The translations under genes were made by a program, and so were the position numbers. Shown here one piece after another: positions 18,287 through 26,549 of a stretch of DNA of 64,000 nucleotides. Source of the DNA: Pseudopelobacter sp964542535 (GTDB lineage: Bacteria; Desulfobacterota; Desulfuromonadia; Geobacterales; Pseudopelobacteraceae); assembly GCA_964542535.1 (NCBI GenBank), contig CAZIUE010000011.1:1-64000 (forward strand), written 5' to 3'. The notes below the pieces were generated by a model, which did no database searches, was not told where the DNA came from, and saw only the letters and a program-made list of their open reading frames with translations. Numbering within the stretch: the stretch's first letter is position 1; every line of letters begins with the position of its first letter.

Positions 18287-20602
18287 ATGCCCTACACCGA
18301 CATGGTACTCCCCGAAAAGCTTCCCCTCTTCCTGCAGAAAGAACTGGTTCCCTTTCCCTACATGATCTTCCCGCTCTTCGTGGACGAGCGCGACATGCTG
18401 ACCTTCTCCATGGCCAGCACCCACGAGAACCTCGTGGCGGTGGCCATGCGCCAGGGGGACGCCTCCAACGGCGGCCAGACCGGCGACTACCGCAGCATCG
18501 GCACGCTCTGCCGGATCAACAAGATCACTAAGATCGGCGACGCCAAGTTCAAGATAACCATGGAGGGGCTGAACCGCCTGCGTATCCTGGATCTGGACAC
18601 CTCGGGAAACGTCCCCCTAGCCCACTGCGAGCTGGTGCGGGAGTTCGTGGAGAAAGGGATGGTCTCCGACGCCTTGGTGCAGAGCCTGAACGCCCTGCTG
18701 AAGATCGCCCTCTCCCACGGCAAGCCGCTTCCCGACGACGTCATGAAGATGATCGACTACATCGACAACCCGGCCCGGCTCTCGGACCTGGTGGCGCTGT
18801 ACGTCAACCTGCCGTTGGACGGGCTCCAGGAACTGCTGGAGACCATCGATCCCCTGGAACGGCTCAAGAAGGTCTACGTCTACCTGACCAACGAGGTCCA
18901 GCGCCTGCAGGTGAAGAGCGAGATCAACACCGAGGTCAACCGCAAGGTGGGCAAGAACCAGAAGGAGTACATCCTGCGGGAGCAGATGAAGCACATCCAG
19001 GATGAACTGGGTGAGGAGGATGCCCGCACCGCGGACATGAACGACCTGCGCAAGCGCATCGAAGAAGCCGGCCTGCCCGAGGAGGTGCACAAGATCGCCG
19101 TCAAGGAGCTGAAACGGCTGGAGCGGATCAACCAGGCCTCACCCGAGTACACCGTGTCGCGCACCTACCTGGACTACCTGGCCGGCATGCCCTGGAACAG
19201 CTCCACCACTGACAGCCTGGACATCATCCGGGCAGAGGAGATCCTCAACGAGGACCACTACGACCTGAAGAAGATCAAGGAACGCATCCTGGAATTCCTG
19301 GCGGTGCGCTCTCTCAAAGACGACATGAAGGGACCGGTGCTCTGCTTCGTCGGCCCGCCGGGGGTGGGCAAGACCAGCCTGGGCAAGTCCATCGCCCGCT
19401 CCCTGGGGAGGAAGTTCGTGCGCATCTCCCTGGGGGGGATGCGGGACGAGGCCGAGATCCGGGGTCATCGCCGCACCTATATCGGTGCGCTCCCCGGCCG
19501 GATCATCAAGGAGATTTTCCGCTGCGGCAGCAACAACCCGGTCTTCATGCTGGACGAGATCGACAAGCTGGGGCAGGACTTCCGCGGTGACCCGGCCTCG
19601 GCGCTTTTGGAGGTACTGGACCCGGAGCAGAACTTCTCCTTCCAGGACCACTACCTGGACGTCCCCTTCGACCTGTCCAAGGTCATGTTCATCACCACCG
19701 CCAACCAGATGGACCCGATCCCCGGCCCCCTCAAGGACAGGATGGAGGTGATCCGCCTGGCGGGATACAGCACTGAAGAGAAGCTGCACATCGCCCGCAA
19801 CTTCATCGTCAAGCGGGAGATCGAGGAGAACGGCCTCAAGGAGACGCCCCCGGAATTTCTGGACGAGGCCATCGTCAAGATCGTCTCCGACTACACCCGG
19901 GAGGCGGGAGTGCGCAACATGCAGCGCACCATCGCCACCATCTGCCGCAAACTGGCCAAGGAGATCACCCAGAAGAAGCCGTTGCGCTCCCCCATCACCC
20001 CCGAGGTGGTGGCCGAGCTCCTGGGACCGCGCAAATTCCACAACGAAGTGGCCGCCGAGAACGACCGCATCGGCGTAGTCACCGGCATGGCCTGGACCGA
20101 GTCCGGCGGCGACATCCTCTTCGTGGAGGCAACCAGCATGCCGGGCAAGGCCGAGCTGATCCTGACCGGCTCCCTGGGGGATGTGATGAAGGAGTCGGCC
20201 CGGGCGGCCCTTTCCTACATCGAGGCCCATGCCGTGGATTTCGGTATCGAACCTTCCGCCTTCGAGAACCACGGCATCCACGTGCACGTCCCCTCAGGCG
20301 CCATCCCCAAGGACGGCCCCTCCGCCGGAGTGACCATCGTCACCGCCCTGGTGTCGCTTTTGACCGGAAAACCGGCCCGGCGCGACGTGGCCATGACCGG
20401 CGAGATCACCCTCACCGGCCGGGTCCTGGCCATCGGCGGGCTGAAGGAGAAGGTCCTGGCGGCCCACCGGGCAGGGGTCAGGAAGATCGTGGCCCCCGAG
20501 CGCAACCGCGACGATCTGGAAGACATCCCGGACAACGTGCGCACCGACCTGGAATTCATCTTTATCAGCGAGGCGCGCGAGGCACTGGAAGCCGCGCTCT
20601 GA
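18287..20602 (+). CDS. lon: ATP-dependent Lon protease
   Basis: A 771-residue cytoplasmic AAA+ protease. An N-terminal substrate-binding LON domain (about 1-210) leads to a helical region and the AAA+ module with Walker A GPPGVGKTS (from Gly356) and Walker B VFMLDEIDK. The C-terminal serine protease domain carries the Ser679-Lys720 dyad (KDGPSAGV and GGLKEK). It degrades misfolded and regulatory proteins as a hexamer. The length is standard for the bacterial LonA type. It ends 3 bases before mlaE, so some mlaE expression may come from lon. Confidence 0.97.
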   Translation: MPYTDMVLPEKLPLFLQKELVPFPYMIFPLFVDERDMLTFSMASTHENLVAVAMRQGDASNGGQTGDYRSIGTLCRINKITKIGDAKFKITMEGLNRLRILDLDTSGNVPLAHCELVREFVEKGMVSDALVQSLNALLKIALSHGKPLPDDVMKMIDYIDNPARLSDLVALYVNLPLDGLQELLETIDPLERLKKVYVYLTNEVQRLQVKSEINTEVNRKVGKNQKEYILREQMKHIQDELGEEDARTADMNDLRKRIEEAGLPEEVHKIAVKELKRLERINQASPEYTVSRTYLDYLAGMPWNSSTTDSLDIIRAEEILNEDHYDLKKIKERILEFLAVRSLKDDMKGPVLCFVGPPGVGKTSLGKSIARSLGRKFVRISLGGMRDEAEIRGHRRTYIGALPGRIIKEIFRCGSNNPVFMLDEIDKLGQDFRGDPASALLEVLDPEQNFSFQDHYLDVPFDLSKVMFITTANQMDPIPGPLKDRMEVIRLAGYSTEEKLHIARNFIVKREIEENGLKETPPEFLDEAIVKIVSDYTREAGVRNMQRTIATICRKLAKEITQKKPLRSPITPEVVAELLGPRKFHNEVAAENDRIGVVTGMAWTESGGDILFVEATSMPGKAELILTGSLGDVMKESARAALSYIEAHAVDFGIEPSAFENHGIHVHVPSGAIPKDGPSAGVTIVTALVSLLTGKPARRDVAMTGEITLTGRVLAIGGLKEKVLAAHRAGVRKIVAPERNRDDLEDIPDNVRTDLEFIFISEAREALEAAL

Positions 20603-20605
20603 CCA

Positions 20606-21376
20606 ATGAACATCGCCGTTGTCGACAGGATGCTGATCCGCTTCTTCCACGGATTGCAGAGCTATTTCAGCCTGGGAGGGGGGATGCTGGCTCGCATCTT
20701 CCGGCGCCCCTTCTATTACCGGGAGTTCGTGATCCAGTTCGACAAACTGGGCTTCTCGTCGCTCTTCATCTGCCTCTTGACCGGACTCTTTTCCGGCATG
20801 GTCATGGCGCTACAGGCCCTGATCCAGCTCAAGCCCTTCGCCGCCACCAGTTATGTGGGCGGCATGGTTGCAGCCACCATGATCAAGGAGCTGGGCCCGG
20901 TGTTGGCATCACTGATGGTGGCCGGCAGGGGCGGTTCGGCCATCACCGCCGAACTGGGCACCATGGTGGTCACCGAACAGGTGGATGCCATGCGGGTGGA
21001 GGGGACCGACATCGTCCAGCGCCTGGCAACCCCGCGCCTGAAGGCCATGCTGCTGGCCATGCCGCTCCTCACCGTGGTTACCGACGTCATCGCCCTGGTG
21101 GGGGGATACGTCATGTCTGCCGGATACGGCATCAACCCGATCATGTACATCAGCGGCCTCTCCCAGTTCATGGTCTTCCAGGACCTGATCGAGGGGCTGG
21201 TCAAGCCGCTCTTTTTCGGCCTGATCATCGCCGTCACCGGCTGTTATGTCGGCCTCAACACCCGCGGCGGCGCCGAGGGGGTGGGGGCGGCGGCCAAGCA
21301 GGCGGTGGTGCTCTCCTCGGTCACCATCCTGGTGTCGGACTTCTTCATCTCCAAGTTCTTCGTGGCGTTCAGGTGA
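20606..21376 (+). CDS. mlaE: MlaE-type ABC transporter permease
   Basis: A 256-residue inner-membrane permease of the Mla/Ttg2 retrograde phospholipid transport system. It has five to six hydrophobic segments and the family phrase ELGPVLASLMVAGRGG followed by ELGTMVVTEQVDA (the coupling region). In relatives the genes for the ATPase (MlaF) and the MCE protein (MlaD) follow directly. Here they lie 3.3 kb away beyond accessory genes, at 24664 and 25442. Confidence 0.93.
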   Translation: MNIAVVDRMLIRFFHGLQSYFSLGGGMLARIFRRPFYYREFVIQFDKLGFSSLFICLLTGLFSGMVMALQALIQLKPFAATSYVGGMVAATMIKELGPVLASLMVAGRGGSAITAELGTMVVTEQVDAMRVEGTDIVQRLATPRLKAMLLAMPLLTVVTDVIALVGGYVMSAGYGINPIMYISGLSQFMVFQDLIEGLVKPLFFGLIIAVTGCYVGLNTRGGAEGVGAAAKQAVVLSSVTILVSDFFISKFFVAFR

Positions 21377-21410
21377 CCGTTTTCCCCGGACTCACAAGGA
21401 GGTTCAGACC

Positions 21411-22013
21411 GTGACCCTTCCCGCAGAGGATAAAATTCATCGATTTTCGTGGAACGAATACAAGCAGTGGCCGGAGAAGGAGCGCTGGCAGCTCATCGAC
21501 GGCCAAGCGTTGCGCATGTCGGCAGCCCCCAACATCAGGCACCAGAAGGTTACGGGTAATCTGTATGCTTTGATTCGGGAGAAGCTGAAAGGCAAGCCGT
21601 GTGTCCCCTTCATCGCCCCCACCGATGTGGTTTTTGACGACTACAACATTGTCCAGCCCGATGTGCTGGTGGTGTGCGAAAAGGGAAGGATCACCGACGC
21701 CAACATCCAGGGCGCGCCGGACCTGGTCATGGAGGTGCTCTCCCCTTCCAGCTCCTTCATGGACAGGAAGCTGAAGCTGGAGCTGTACGAGCGTTTCGGT
21801 GTTCCGGAATATCTGCTGGTTGACCCGATGGGCGATCTGGTGGAGCGCTACCGCTTGGTGGAGGGGAGATACGGTCGGGCGGATGTTTTCCCGTGGCACG
21901 GGGAGCTACCGCTGGTGTCTTTGCTGGGGATTACGCTCAACCTCTGGGAGATATTCGAACGGGACCTGGCGGAGCTGAACGTGGTGAGGGAAGGGCCGAA
22001 GGGGTATGGCTGA
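21411..22013 (+). CDS. Uma2-family (DUF820) putative nuclease
   Basis: A 200-residue Uma2 protein with a PD-(D/E)xK-like core. The motif residues are PDVLVV, then EVLSPSSS and a KLKLELY helix. I chose the GTG at 21411 because AAGGAGG is ideally spaced before it; the longer frame to 21246 overlaps mlaE and has no family match. Uma2 genes are numerous in cyanobacteria and scattered elsewhere, often near mobile DNA; function is unproven. It starts 34 bases after mlaE and is the first accessory gene of the insert. Confidence 0.87.
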   Translation: MTLPAEDKIHRFSWNEYKQWPEKERWQLIDGQALRMSAAPNIRHQKVTGNLYALIREKLKGKPCVPFIAPTDVVFDDYNIVQPDVLVVCEKGRITDANIQGAPDLVMEVLSPSSSFMDRKLKLELYERFGVPEYLLVDPMGDLVERYRLVEGRYGRADVFPWHGELPLVSLLGITLNLWEIFERDLAELNVVREGPKGYG

Positions 22014-22239
22014 AGTCTCGGCAGGGTTGAACGGGGCAACAAGTAGAGTCAAGCACCTTCAAGATTTGAAAGCGATTCGTAAGTTCAAGCCTTCAATGCC
22101 TGACCCCGCCGCTTTCCTCAAGCTTGGCAAATCTTTGCAATAACCGCTGGTGCATTTACCTTGTTTGGAATCTGGTTAAAAAGTGTGCTCAGCAAACCCT
22201 AACAAGAGTAGCAAAGAAAGGAATAACAGGGAGTAATCT
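22014..22239. other. AT-rich spacer between Uma2 and a low-GC gene
   Basis: No gene is seen. GC falls sharply here relative to mlaE. The phrase GCCTGACCCC near 22097 recurs close to 60192, ahead of another AT-rich gene, and may mark a dispersed element. A reasonable ribosome site (AGGGAGT) precedes the next ATG. Confidence 0.4.
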
Positions 22240-22668
22240 ATGAGGTTGTTATCGCTAGTAGTCATTTATGTTTGCTATTTTTTATTATGCTCAATGAGCG
22301 TTGTTGAAGCAGCAGACAACACAAGTGAGCGTCAAAAAGCTCATATTGTTTCACGTGTCTATCAAATTACATACGGTGTTGACGAATTGTGTCAGCGTTT
22401 TGATAAAAATCATGCACCAGCAGCCACTAAAGCTGTGTCTAAATTCAAAAGCAATTATCCAGAGTTGATGCAACTAGTACAAAATTCAGCACATTTTGAA
22501 AAAGCAAAAAACGTTATGCAGGCAACAATGCAAATGCTCTCCAAACGTGCCGTTCAAAACCCACAAGATGCTGGCTGCGGTGAAGCGCTGTGGCTTCTTG
22601 AACAATACAACAACTCAGAAAAAGGTAAGGTTGACGTTTCAAACATGGTCTCAATACTTAAGAAATAG
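22240..22668 (+). CDS. Low-GC secreted protein of unknown function
   Basis: A 142-residue protein with a clear signal peptide (hydrophobic residues about 3-20, cleavage near VEA-ADN). The mature part is helical and has two cysteines (ELCQRF and DAGCGEA) that could form a disulfide. GC is about 40%, far below the neighbours, and codon choice differs from the flanking genes, indicating recent acquisition. I do not recognise a family. Confidence 0.65.
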   Translation: MRLLSLVVIYVCYFLLCSMSVVEAADNTSERQKAHIVSRVYQITYGVDELCQRFDKNHAPAATKAVSKFKSNYPELMQLVQNSAHFEKAKNVMQATMQMLSKRAVQNPQDAGCGEALWLLEQYNNSEKGKVDVSNMVSILKK

Positions 22669-22775
22669 CTTGTTCTAACGGCTCAATCAACTCGCAGAAC
22701 AACAGGGACACTTCCCCATTTTTCACAAAAAAGCAGGGGGTTATCCCTGTTTAACGCATAAGGACATTTCCCAAA

Positions 22776-23522
22776 ATGGACATTCCACGGATCTTTAACA
22801 TCACCGAAAGCGCTCACCGCATCCACAACCCGTTCACATCCGAAAAGCTCGCTACTCTCGGCGCGGCGCTGCGGCTGGAAACGGGGACCCGGGTGCTCGA
22901 CCTCGGCAGCGGTTCGGGGGAGATGCTCTGCACCTGGGCACGGGATTACGGTGTTATCGGCACCGGCATCGACATGAGCCGGTTGTTCACTGAGCAGGCG
23001 AAGCTCCGCGCCGAAGAACTCGGCGTTGCCCATCAGGTCAGATTCATCCATGATGATGCCGCAGGCTACGTCTCGGACGAAAAGGCCGGTGTGGCAGCCT
23101 GTGTCGGCGCCACCTGGATCGGCGGGGGAGTCGCCGGAACCATCGAGCTTCTGACGCGGAGCCTGGAGAGCGGGGGAATCATCCTCATCGGCGAGCCCTA
23201 CTGGCGGCAGGTGCCGCCGACGGAAGATGTTGCCAGGGGGTGTCTCGCCACCTCGATCTCCGACTTTCTCACGCTTCCGGAACTTATCGCGTCTTTCGGA
23301 CGCCTCGGCTGCGACGTGGTTGAAATGGTTCTGGCCGACCAGGACGGTTGGGACAGATACGAGGCTGCCAAATGGCTCACCATACGCCGCTGGCTTGAAG
23401 CCAATCCCGACGACGAATTGTTCAGTGAGGTTCGAGCCCAATTGACCTCGGAACCCGTGCGCCACGCCACCTTCACGCGTGAATACCTGGGCTGGGGTGT
23501 GTTCGCGCTGATGCCGCGCTGA
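22776..23522 (+). CDS. Class I SAM-dependent methyltransferase
   Basis: A 248-residue Rossmann-fold methyltransferase. Motif I is VLDLGSGSGEM near residues 40-50; the acidic residue after it is in GTGIDMS. It resembles small-molecule methyltransferases of the Methyltransf_25 type with a long C-terminal helix region. The substrate is unknown. Short AGGGACACTTCCC-like phrases flank it on both sides (about 22708 and 23551), hinting that it came as a unit. Confidence 0.82.
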   Translation: MDIPRIFNITESAHRIHNPFTSEKLATLGAALRLETGTRVLDLGSGSGEMLCTWARDYGVIGTGIDMSRLFTEQAKLRAEELGVAHQVRFIHDDAAGYVSDEKAGVAACVGATWIGGGVAGTIELLTRSLESGGIILIGEPYWRQVPPTEDVARGCLATSISDFLTLPELIASFGRLGCDVVEMVLADQDGWDRYEAAKWLTIRRWLEANPDDELFSEVRAQLTSEPVRHATFTREYLGWGVFALMPR

Positions 23523-23566
23523 TGTGGTGGCGCATCCGGCGGAAAAAGCCAGGGACGCTTCCCTGA

Positions 23567-23869
23567 CTACGGATCAGAAAGTCGTGCTTCACTATCCATA
23601 TGCCCATGCAGAACACGAACAATCTCAATAGCATCGATTAGCGCTTGACGATAGAAGATCACATGGCTTCCAGCAATCATTTTCCGGTAGCCACGTCGAA
23701 AATCACTGCAATCCTTGCCTTTGAGCGGATTGGCAGCCAACTGATGAAATGAGACGTCCAGCATTTGTAGATACAAGTCGCGCTGTTCACGCCCCCAGCG
23801 GTTTTGCGTGAACTTAGCAATATCTTTCAAATCTTCCTTCGCCATGTTTGTGAGGGTAAACGTGGGCAT
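23567..23869 (-). CDS. RelE/ParE-family toxin
   Basis: A 100-residue basic toxin of the RelE/ParE fold. Family features are FTLTNMAKEDL at the start, a helix with TQNRWGREQRDLY, and a late IFYRQ-type strand with a C-terminal EIVRVLHGHMD. ParE members poison gyrase; RelE members cleave mRNA; the sequence looks ParE-like. I chose the ATG at 23869, 4 bases after the antitoxin stop; an ATG at 23890 would overlap it. It follows its antitoxin on the same strand. Confidence 0.85.
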   Translation of the reverse strand: MPTFTLTNMAKEDLKDIAKFTQNRWGREQRDLYLQMLDVSFHQLAANPLKGKDCSDFRRGYRKMIAGSHVIFYRQALIDAIEIVRVLHGHMDSEARLSDP

Positions 23870-23873
23870 CAGC

Positions 23874-24110
23874 TTAACTTTCGCCGTCAAGTTCAGAAAG
23901 TAAGCTCTCGAGAGAATAATCAGCGGTGCCGCTTTCTTCTCCCTCGACTAGTGCACGGCGTAGCAAGGATAGTTTGGTTTCCCGTTCTTCCAGAAGGCGC
24001 AAACCGGCACGGATTGTCTCACTTGCTGAACCAAAACGTCCTTGGAGAACCTGCTGGGAAATGAAGTTCTCGTAGTGCTTGCCAAGGGTAACACTGGTAT
24101 TTTTTTGCAT
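23874..24110 (-). CDS. ParD-like (CC2985-type) antitoxin
   Basis: A 78-residue antitoxin with an N-terminal ribbon-helix-helix-type DNA-binding region and an acidic C-terminus that should wrap the toxin. The phrase GRFGSASETIRAGLRLLEE is typical of ParD of the CC2985 group. GGAGG lies 7 bases before the ATG at 24110. It is expected to repress its own operon from a promoter between 24110 and 24197, which faces the EVE gene. Confidence 0.87.
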   Translation of the reverse strand: MQKNTSVTLGKHYENFISQQVLQGRFGSASETIRAGLRLLEERETKLSLLRRALVEGEESGTADYSLESLLSELDGES

Positions 24111-24196
24111 GAGTTGACCTCCATCAATGCATTGCGGTATCAGCGTATAATATTTATTGGTATCAATCAAGAACCATAGGCAGTAACGGGGAGCAG

Positions 24197-24667
24197 ATGA
24201 ATCACTGGCTGTTTAAAACCGAACCGGGCTGTTTTTCCTTCGACGACCTGAAGAACCGCCCTGACATGACCGAGCCCTGGGACGGGGTGCGCAACTTCCA
24301 GGCCCGCAACCTGCTGCGGGACAGCATCAAGGCCGGCGACCTGGTGCTGTTCTACCACAGCAATATTCCCCGGCCGACCGTGGTCGGCCTGGCCACCGTC
24401 GTGCGGGAAGGGTACCCGGACCACACCGCCCTGGACCCCGCCTCCGAGCACTTCGACCCCAAATCATCCCCCGTCAATCCCATCTGGTACATGGTGGATG
24501 TCCGCTATCTCAAGGAGATGGCGCAGCCGGTCACCTTGGAGGAGATCAAGGCTACCCCGCTCCTGGCGGACATGCCGCTGGTAAACAGGAGCCGCCTCTC
24601 GGTCCAGCCGGTGACGCCGGAGCAGTGGCAGGTCATCCTGGCCATGGGGGGAACCTCGCTCCCATGA
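24197..24667 (+). CDS. EVE-domain protein (modified-base or RNA-binding fold)
   Basis: A 156-residue single-domain EVE protein (PUA-like fold), with the family start NHWLFKTEPGCFSFDDL and WDGVRNFQARN near residue 35-45. EVE domains bind modified DNA bases or RNA and are common in restriction-linked genes. The stop codon overlaps the ATG of mlaF (ATGA at 24664-24667), so the two are translationally coupled. It is the last accessory gene of the insert and may be ancestral to the operon rather than inserted. Confidence 0.9.
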   Translation: MNHWLFKTEPGCFSFDDLKNRPDMTEPWDGVRNFQARNLLRDSIKAGDLVLFYHSNIPRPTVVGLATVVREGYPDHTALDPASEHFDPKSSPVNPIWYMVDVRYLKEMAQPVTLEEIKATPLLADMPLVNRSRLSVQPVTPEQWQVILAMGGTSLP

Positions 24668-25416
24668 GCTCCGCCGACTCCATCCGCATGGAAAAACTCT
24701 GCTATTCCGTGGGGGGCAGAACCATCCTGGAGGAGTTCGACTTCCGGCTGGAACGGGGAGTCAACCGCACCATCCTGGGGGTCAGTGGCTCCGGCAAGAC
24801 CACCATCCTGAAGCTGCTCCTGGGGCTCCTGCACCCCTGCTCGGGCAGGGTCTTCATCGGCGACCAGTGCATCACCGGCCTCCCCGAATCCAGCTACATG
24901 GAACTGCGCAAATGCATCTCCATCGTCTTCCAGGGAGGGGCGCTGTTCGACTCCATGACCGTGGGGGAGAACGTGGGGTACCGCCTGCTGGAGGAGGGGC
25001 GCCTGGACGCAGCCGAGATCGAGCGCGTCGTGCGGGAGAAGCTCAGCTTCGTCGGCGTGGAGCAGGCCATCGATCTCTATCCGGCGGAGCTTTCCGGCGG
25101 CATGAAGAAGCGGGTGGCCATCGCCCGAGCCCTGGCCGCCGACCCGGAGTACATCTTCTTCGACGAACCGACCACCGGCCTGGACCCCATCGGGGTCTAC
25201 AACATCCGCAACCTGATCCAGCGCCTGCAGGCCGAGGGAAAGACCACCCTGATGGTCACCCACGACCTGGATACCGCCTTCGCCACCTCGGAGCGCTTCA
25301 CCTTCCTGCACCAGGCGCGCATGCTGTTCGAGGGGAGCGAGGCGGAGATACGGAACTGCGACATCCCGGACGTGAGGGAGTTTCTGGCCCCCGGCGAGCA
25401 GTCGCTGTTCGCGTGA
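24664..25416 (+). CDS. mlaF: MlaF-type ABC transporter ATPase
   Basis: A 250-residue ATPase that powers Mla lipid transport. Walker A is GVSGSGKTT, the signature is LSGGMKKR, and Walker B is IFFDEPTTGLDP. It overlaps the EVE gene by 4 bases and precedes mlaD by 25. The start at 24664 is set by the overlap; the frame further upstream is not family-like. Its permease MlaE is encoded at 20606. Confidence 0.93.
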   Translation: MSSADSIRMEKLCYSVGGRTILEEFDFRLERGVNRTILGVSGSGKTTILKLLLGLLHPCSGRVFIGDQCITGLPESSYMELRKCISIVFQGGALFDSMTVGENVGYRLLEEGRLDAAEIERVVREKLSFVGVEQAIDLYPAELSGGMKKRVAIARALAADPEYIFFDEPTTGLDPIGVYNIRNLIQRLQAEGKTTLMVTHDLDTAFATSERFTFLHQARMLFEGSEAEIRNCDIPDVREFLAPGEQSLFA

Positions 25417-25441
25417 CACAACGGAAGCACGGGATTATCCT

Positions 25442-26524
25442 ATGGAACGAAGCAACCTGATAGGCTGGGCCCAGGTACGCGCCGGCATCTTCATCCTCCT
25501 GGCGCTGGTATTCATCGCCGGCGGGGTGCTGCTCATGGGGCAGAAGACCAAGATGTTCACCCCCAAGGGAAAGCTGCAGGTGACGATGGACGACGTGGCC
25601 GGGCTGAAGGAAGGGGCGCCGGTCTGGCTGGCCGGGGTTGAGGTGGGGGTGGTGACGGCGGTGGAGTTTGTCGCCCCGGAGAGTTCCAACGAGGTGACCA
25701 TCTTCATCGAGGCCGAGCATGAGGCACTGCGCAAGATCGGCCCCGACTCCAGGATCACCATCAAGACCCGCGGCCTGATGGGAGAGAAATACGTGGACAT
25801 AATCCCTTCCCGCTTTTACTCCACCGCGCCGCCCCACCGGCTGCGGGGCGTGTCCACCCCCAAGCTGGATGACGTGGTGCAGAAGGCGGGGAGCACTTTT
25901 GACCGGGTGAACACGATCGTGGACAGCATTACCACGGGCAAGGGGACCCTGGGCAAGCTGACCACCGACCCGACGCTCTACGCCAACATCGTCAACCTGA
26001 CCCGCGAACTGAGCGAGCTGACCATCACCATCAACCGGGGCCAGGGAACCCTGGGAAGACTCAACCGCGACCCGACGCCCTACAACCGGCTGGTCAGCAT
26101 CCTGAACCGCGCCGACCAGACCCTGCGGGACATCCAGAACTCCGAGGGGACCCTGAACAAGCTGATCCACGACCAGACCCTCTACACCAGGCTGGTGCAG
26201 CTGACCGACACCAGCGTGCAGGCCGCCGGCGACGTGCGGGAACTGAACCGCAAGCTGACCTCCCCGGAGGGAACCATCGGCATGCTGATAACGAACCGCG
26301 AGCTGTACGACCGGGGGCTCTCCCTGATCAACCGCGCCGACAGATCGGTCAGGGCCATCGAGGAGATCACCGGCCGCATCAACGACGGCAGCGGCACCCT
26401 GGGCAAGACCATCAACGAGAAGGAACTGTACGAGCGGCTCAACCGCATGGTGGATTCCGTCGAGATCCTGGTCAAGGACATCAGGGAGAACCCCGGCCGC
26501 TACGTGAAGTTTTCACTCTTCTGA
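25442..26524 (+). CDS. mlaD: MlaD-type MCE domain lipid-binding protein
   Basis: A 360-residue MCE protein anchored by one N-terminal membrane segment (about 10-32). The MCE domain (about 38-125) has the typical KLQVTMDDVAGLKEGAPVW opening. The rest is helical with recurring GTLGKL-type phrases (for example KGTLGKLTTDPTLY, QGTLGRLNRDPTPY, SEGTLNKLIHDQTLY). In relatives this part forms the tunnel-lining helices that hold phospholipid. It is 10 bases before the M16 gene frame and likely shares a transcript with it. Confidence 0.92.
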   Translation: MERSNLIGWAQVRAGIFILLALVFIAGGVLLMGQKTKMFTPKGKLQVTMDDVAGLKEGAPVWLAGVEVGVVTAVEFVAPESSNEVTIFIEAEHEALRKIGPDSRITIKTRGLMGEKYVDIIPSRFYSTAPPHRLRGVSTPKLDDVVQKAGSTFDRVNTIVDSITTGKGTLGKLTTDPTLYANIVNLTRELSELTITINRGQGTLGRLNRDPTPYNRLVSILNRADQTLRDIQNSEGTLNKLIHDQTLYTRLVQLTDTSVQAAGDVRELNRKLTSPEGTIGMLITNRELYDRGLSLINRADRSVRAIEEITGRINDGSGTLGKTINEKELYERLNRMVDSVEILVKDIRENPGRYVKFSLF

Positions 26525-26549
26525 CCCACACCCTATGAGGAACTATCCC

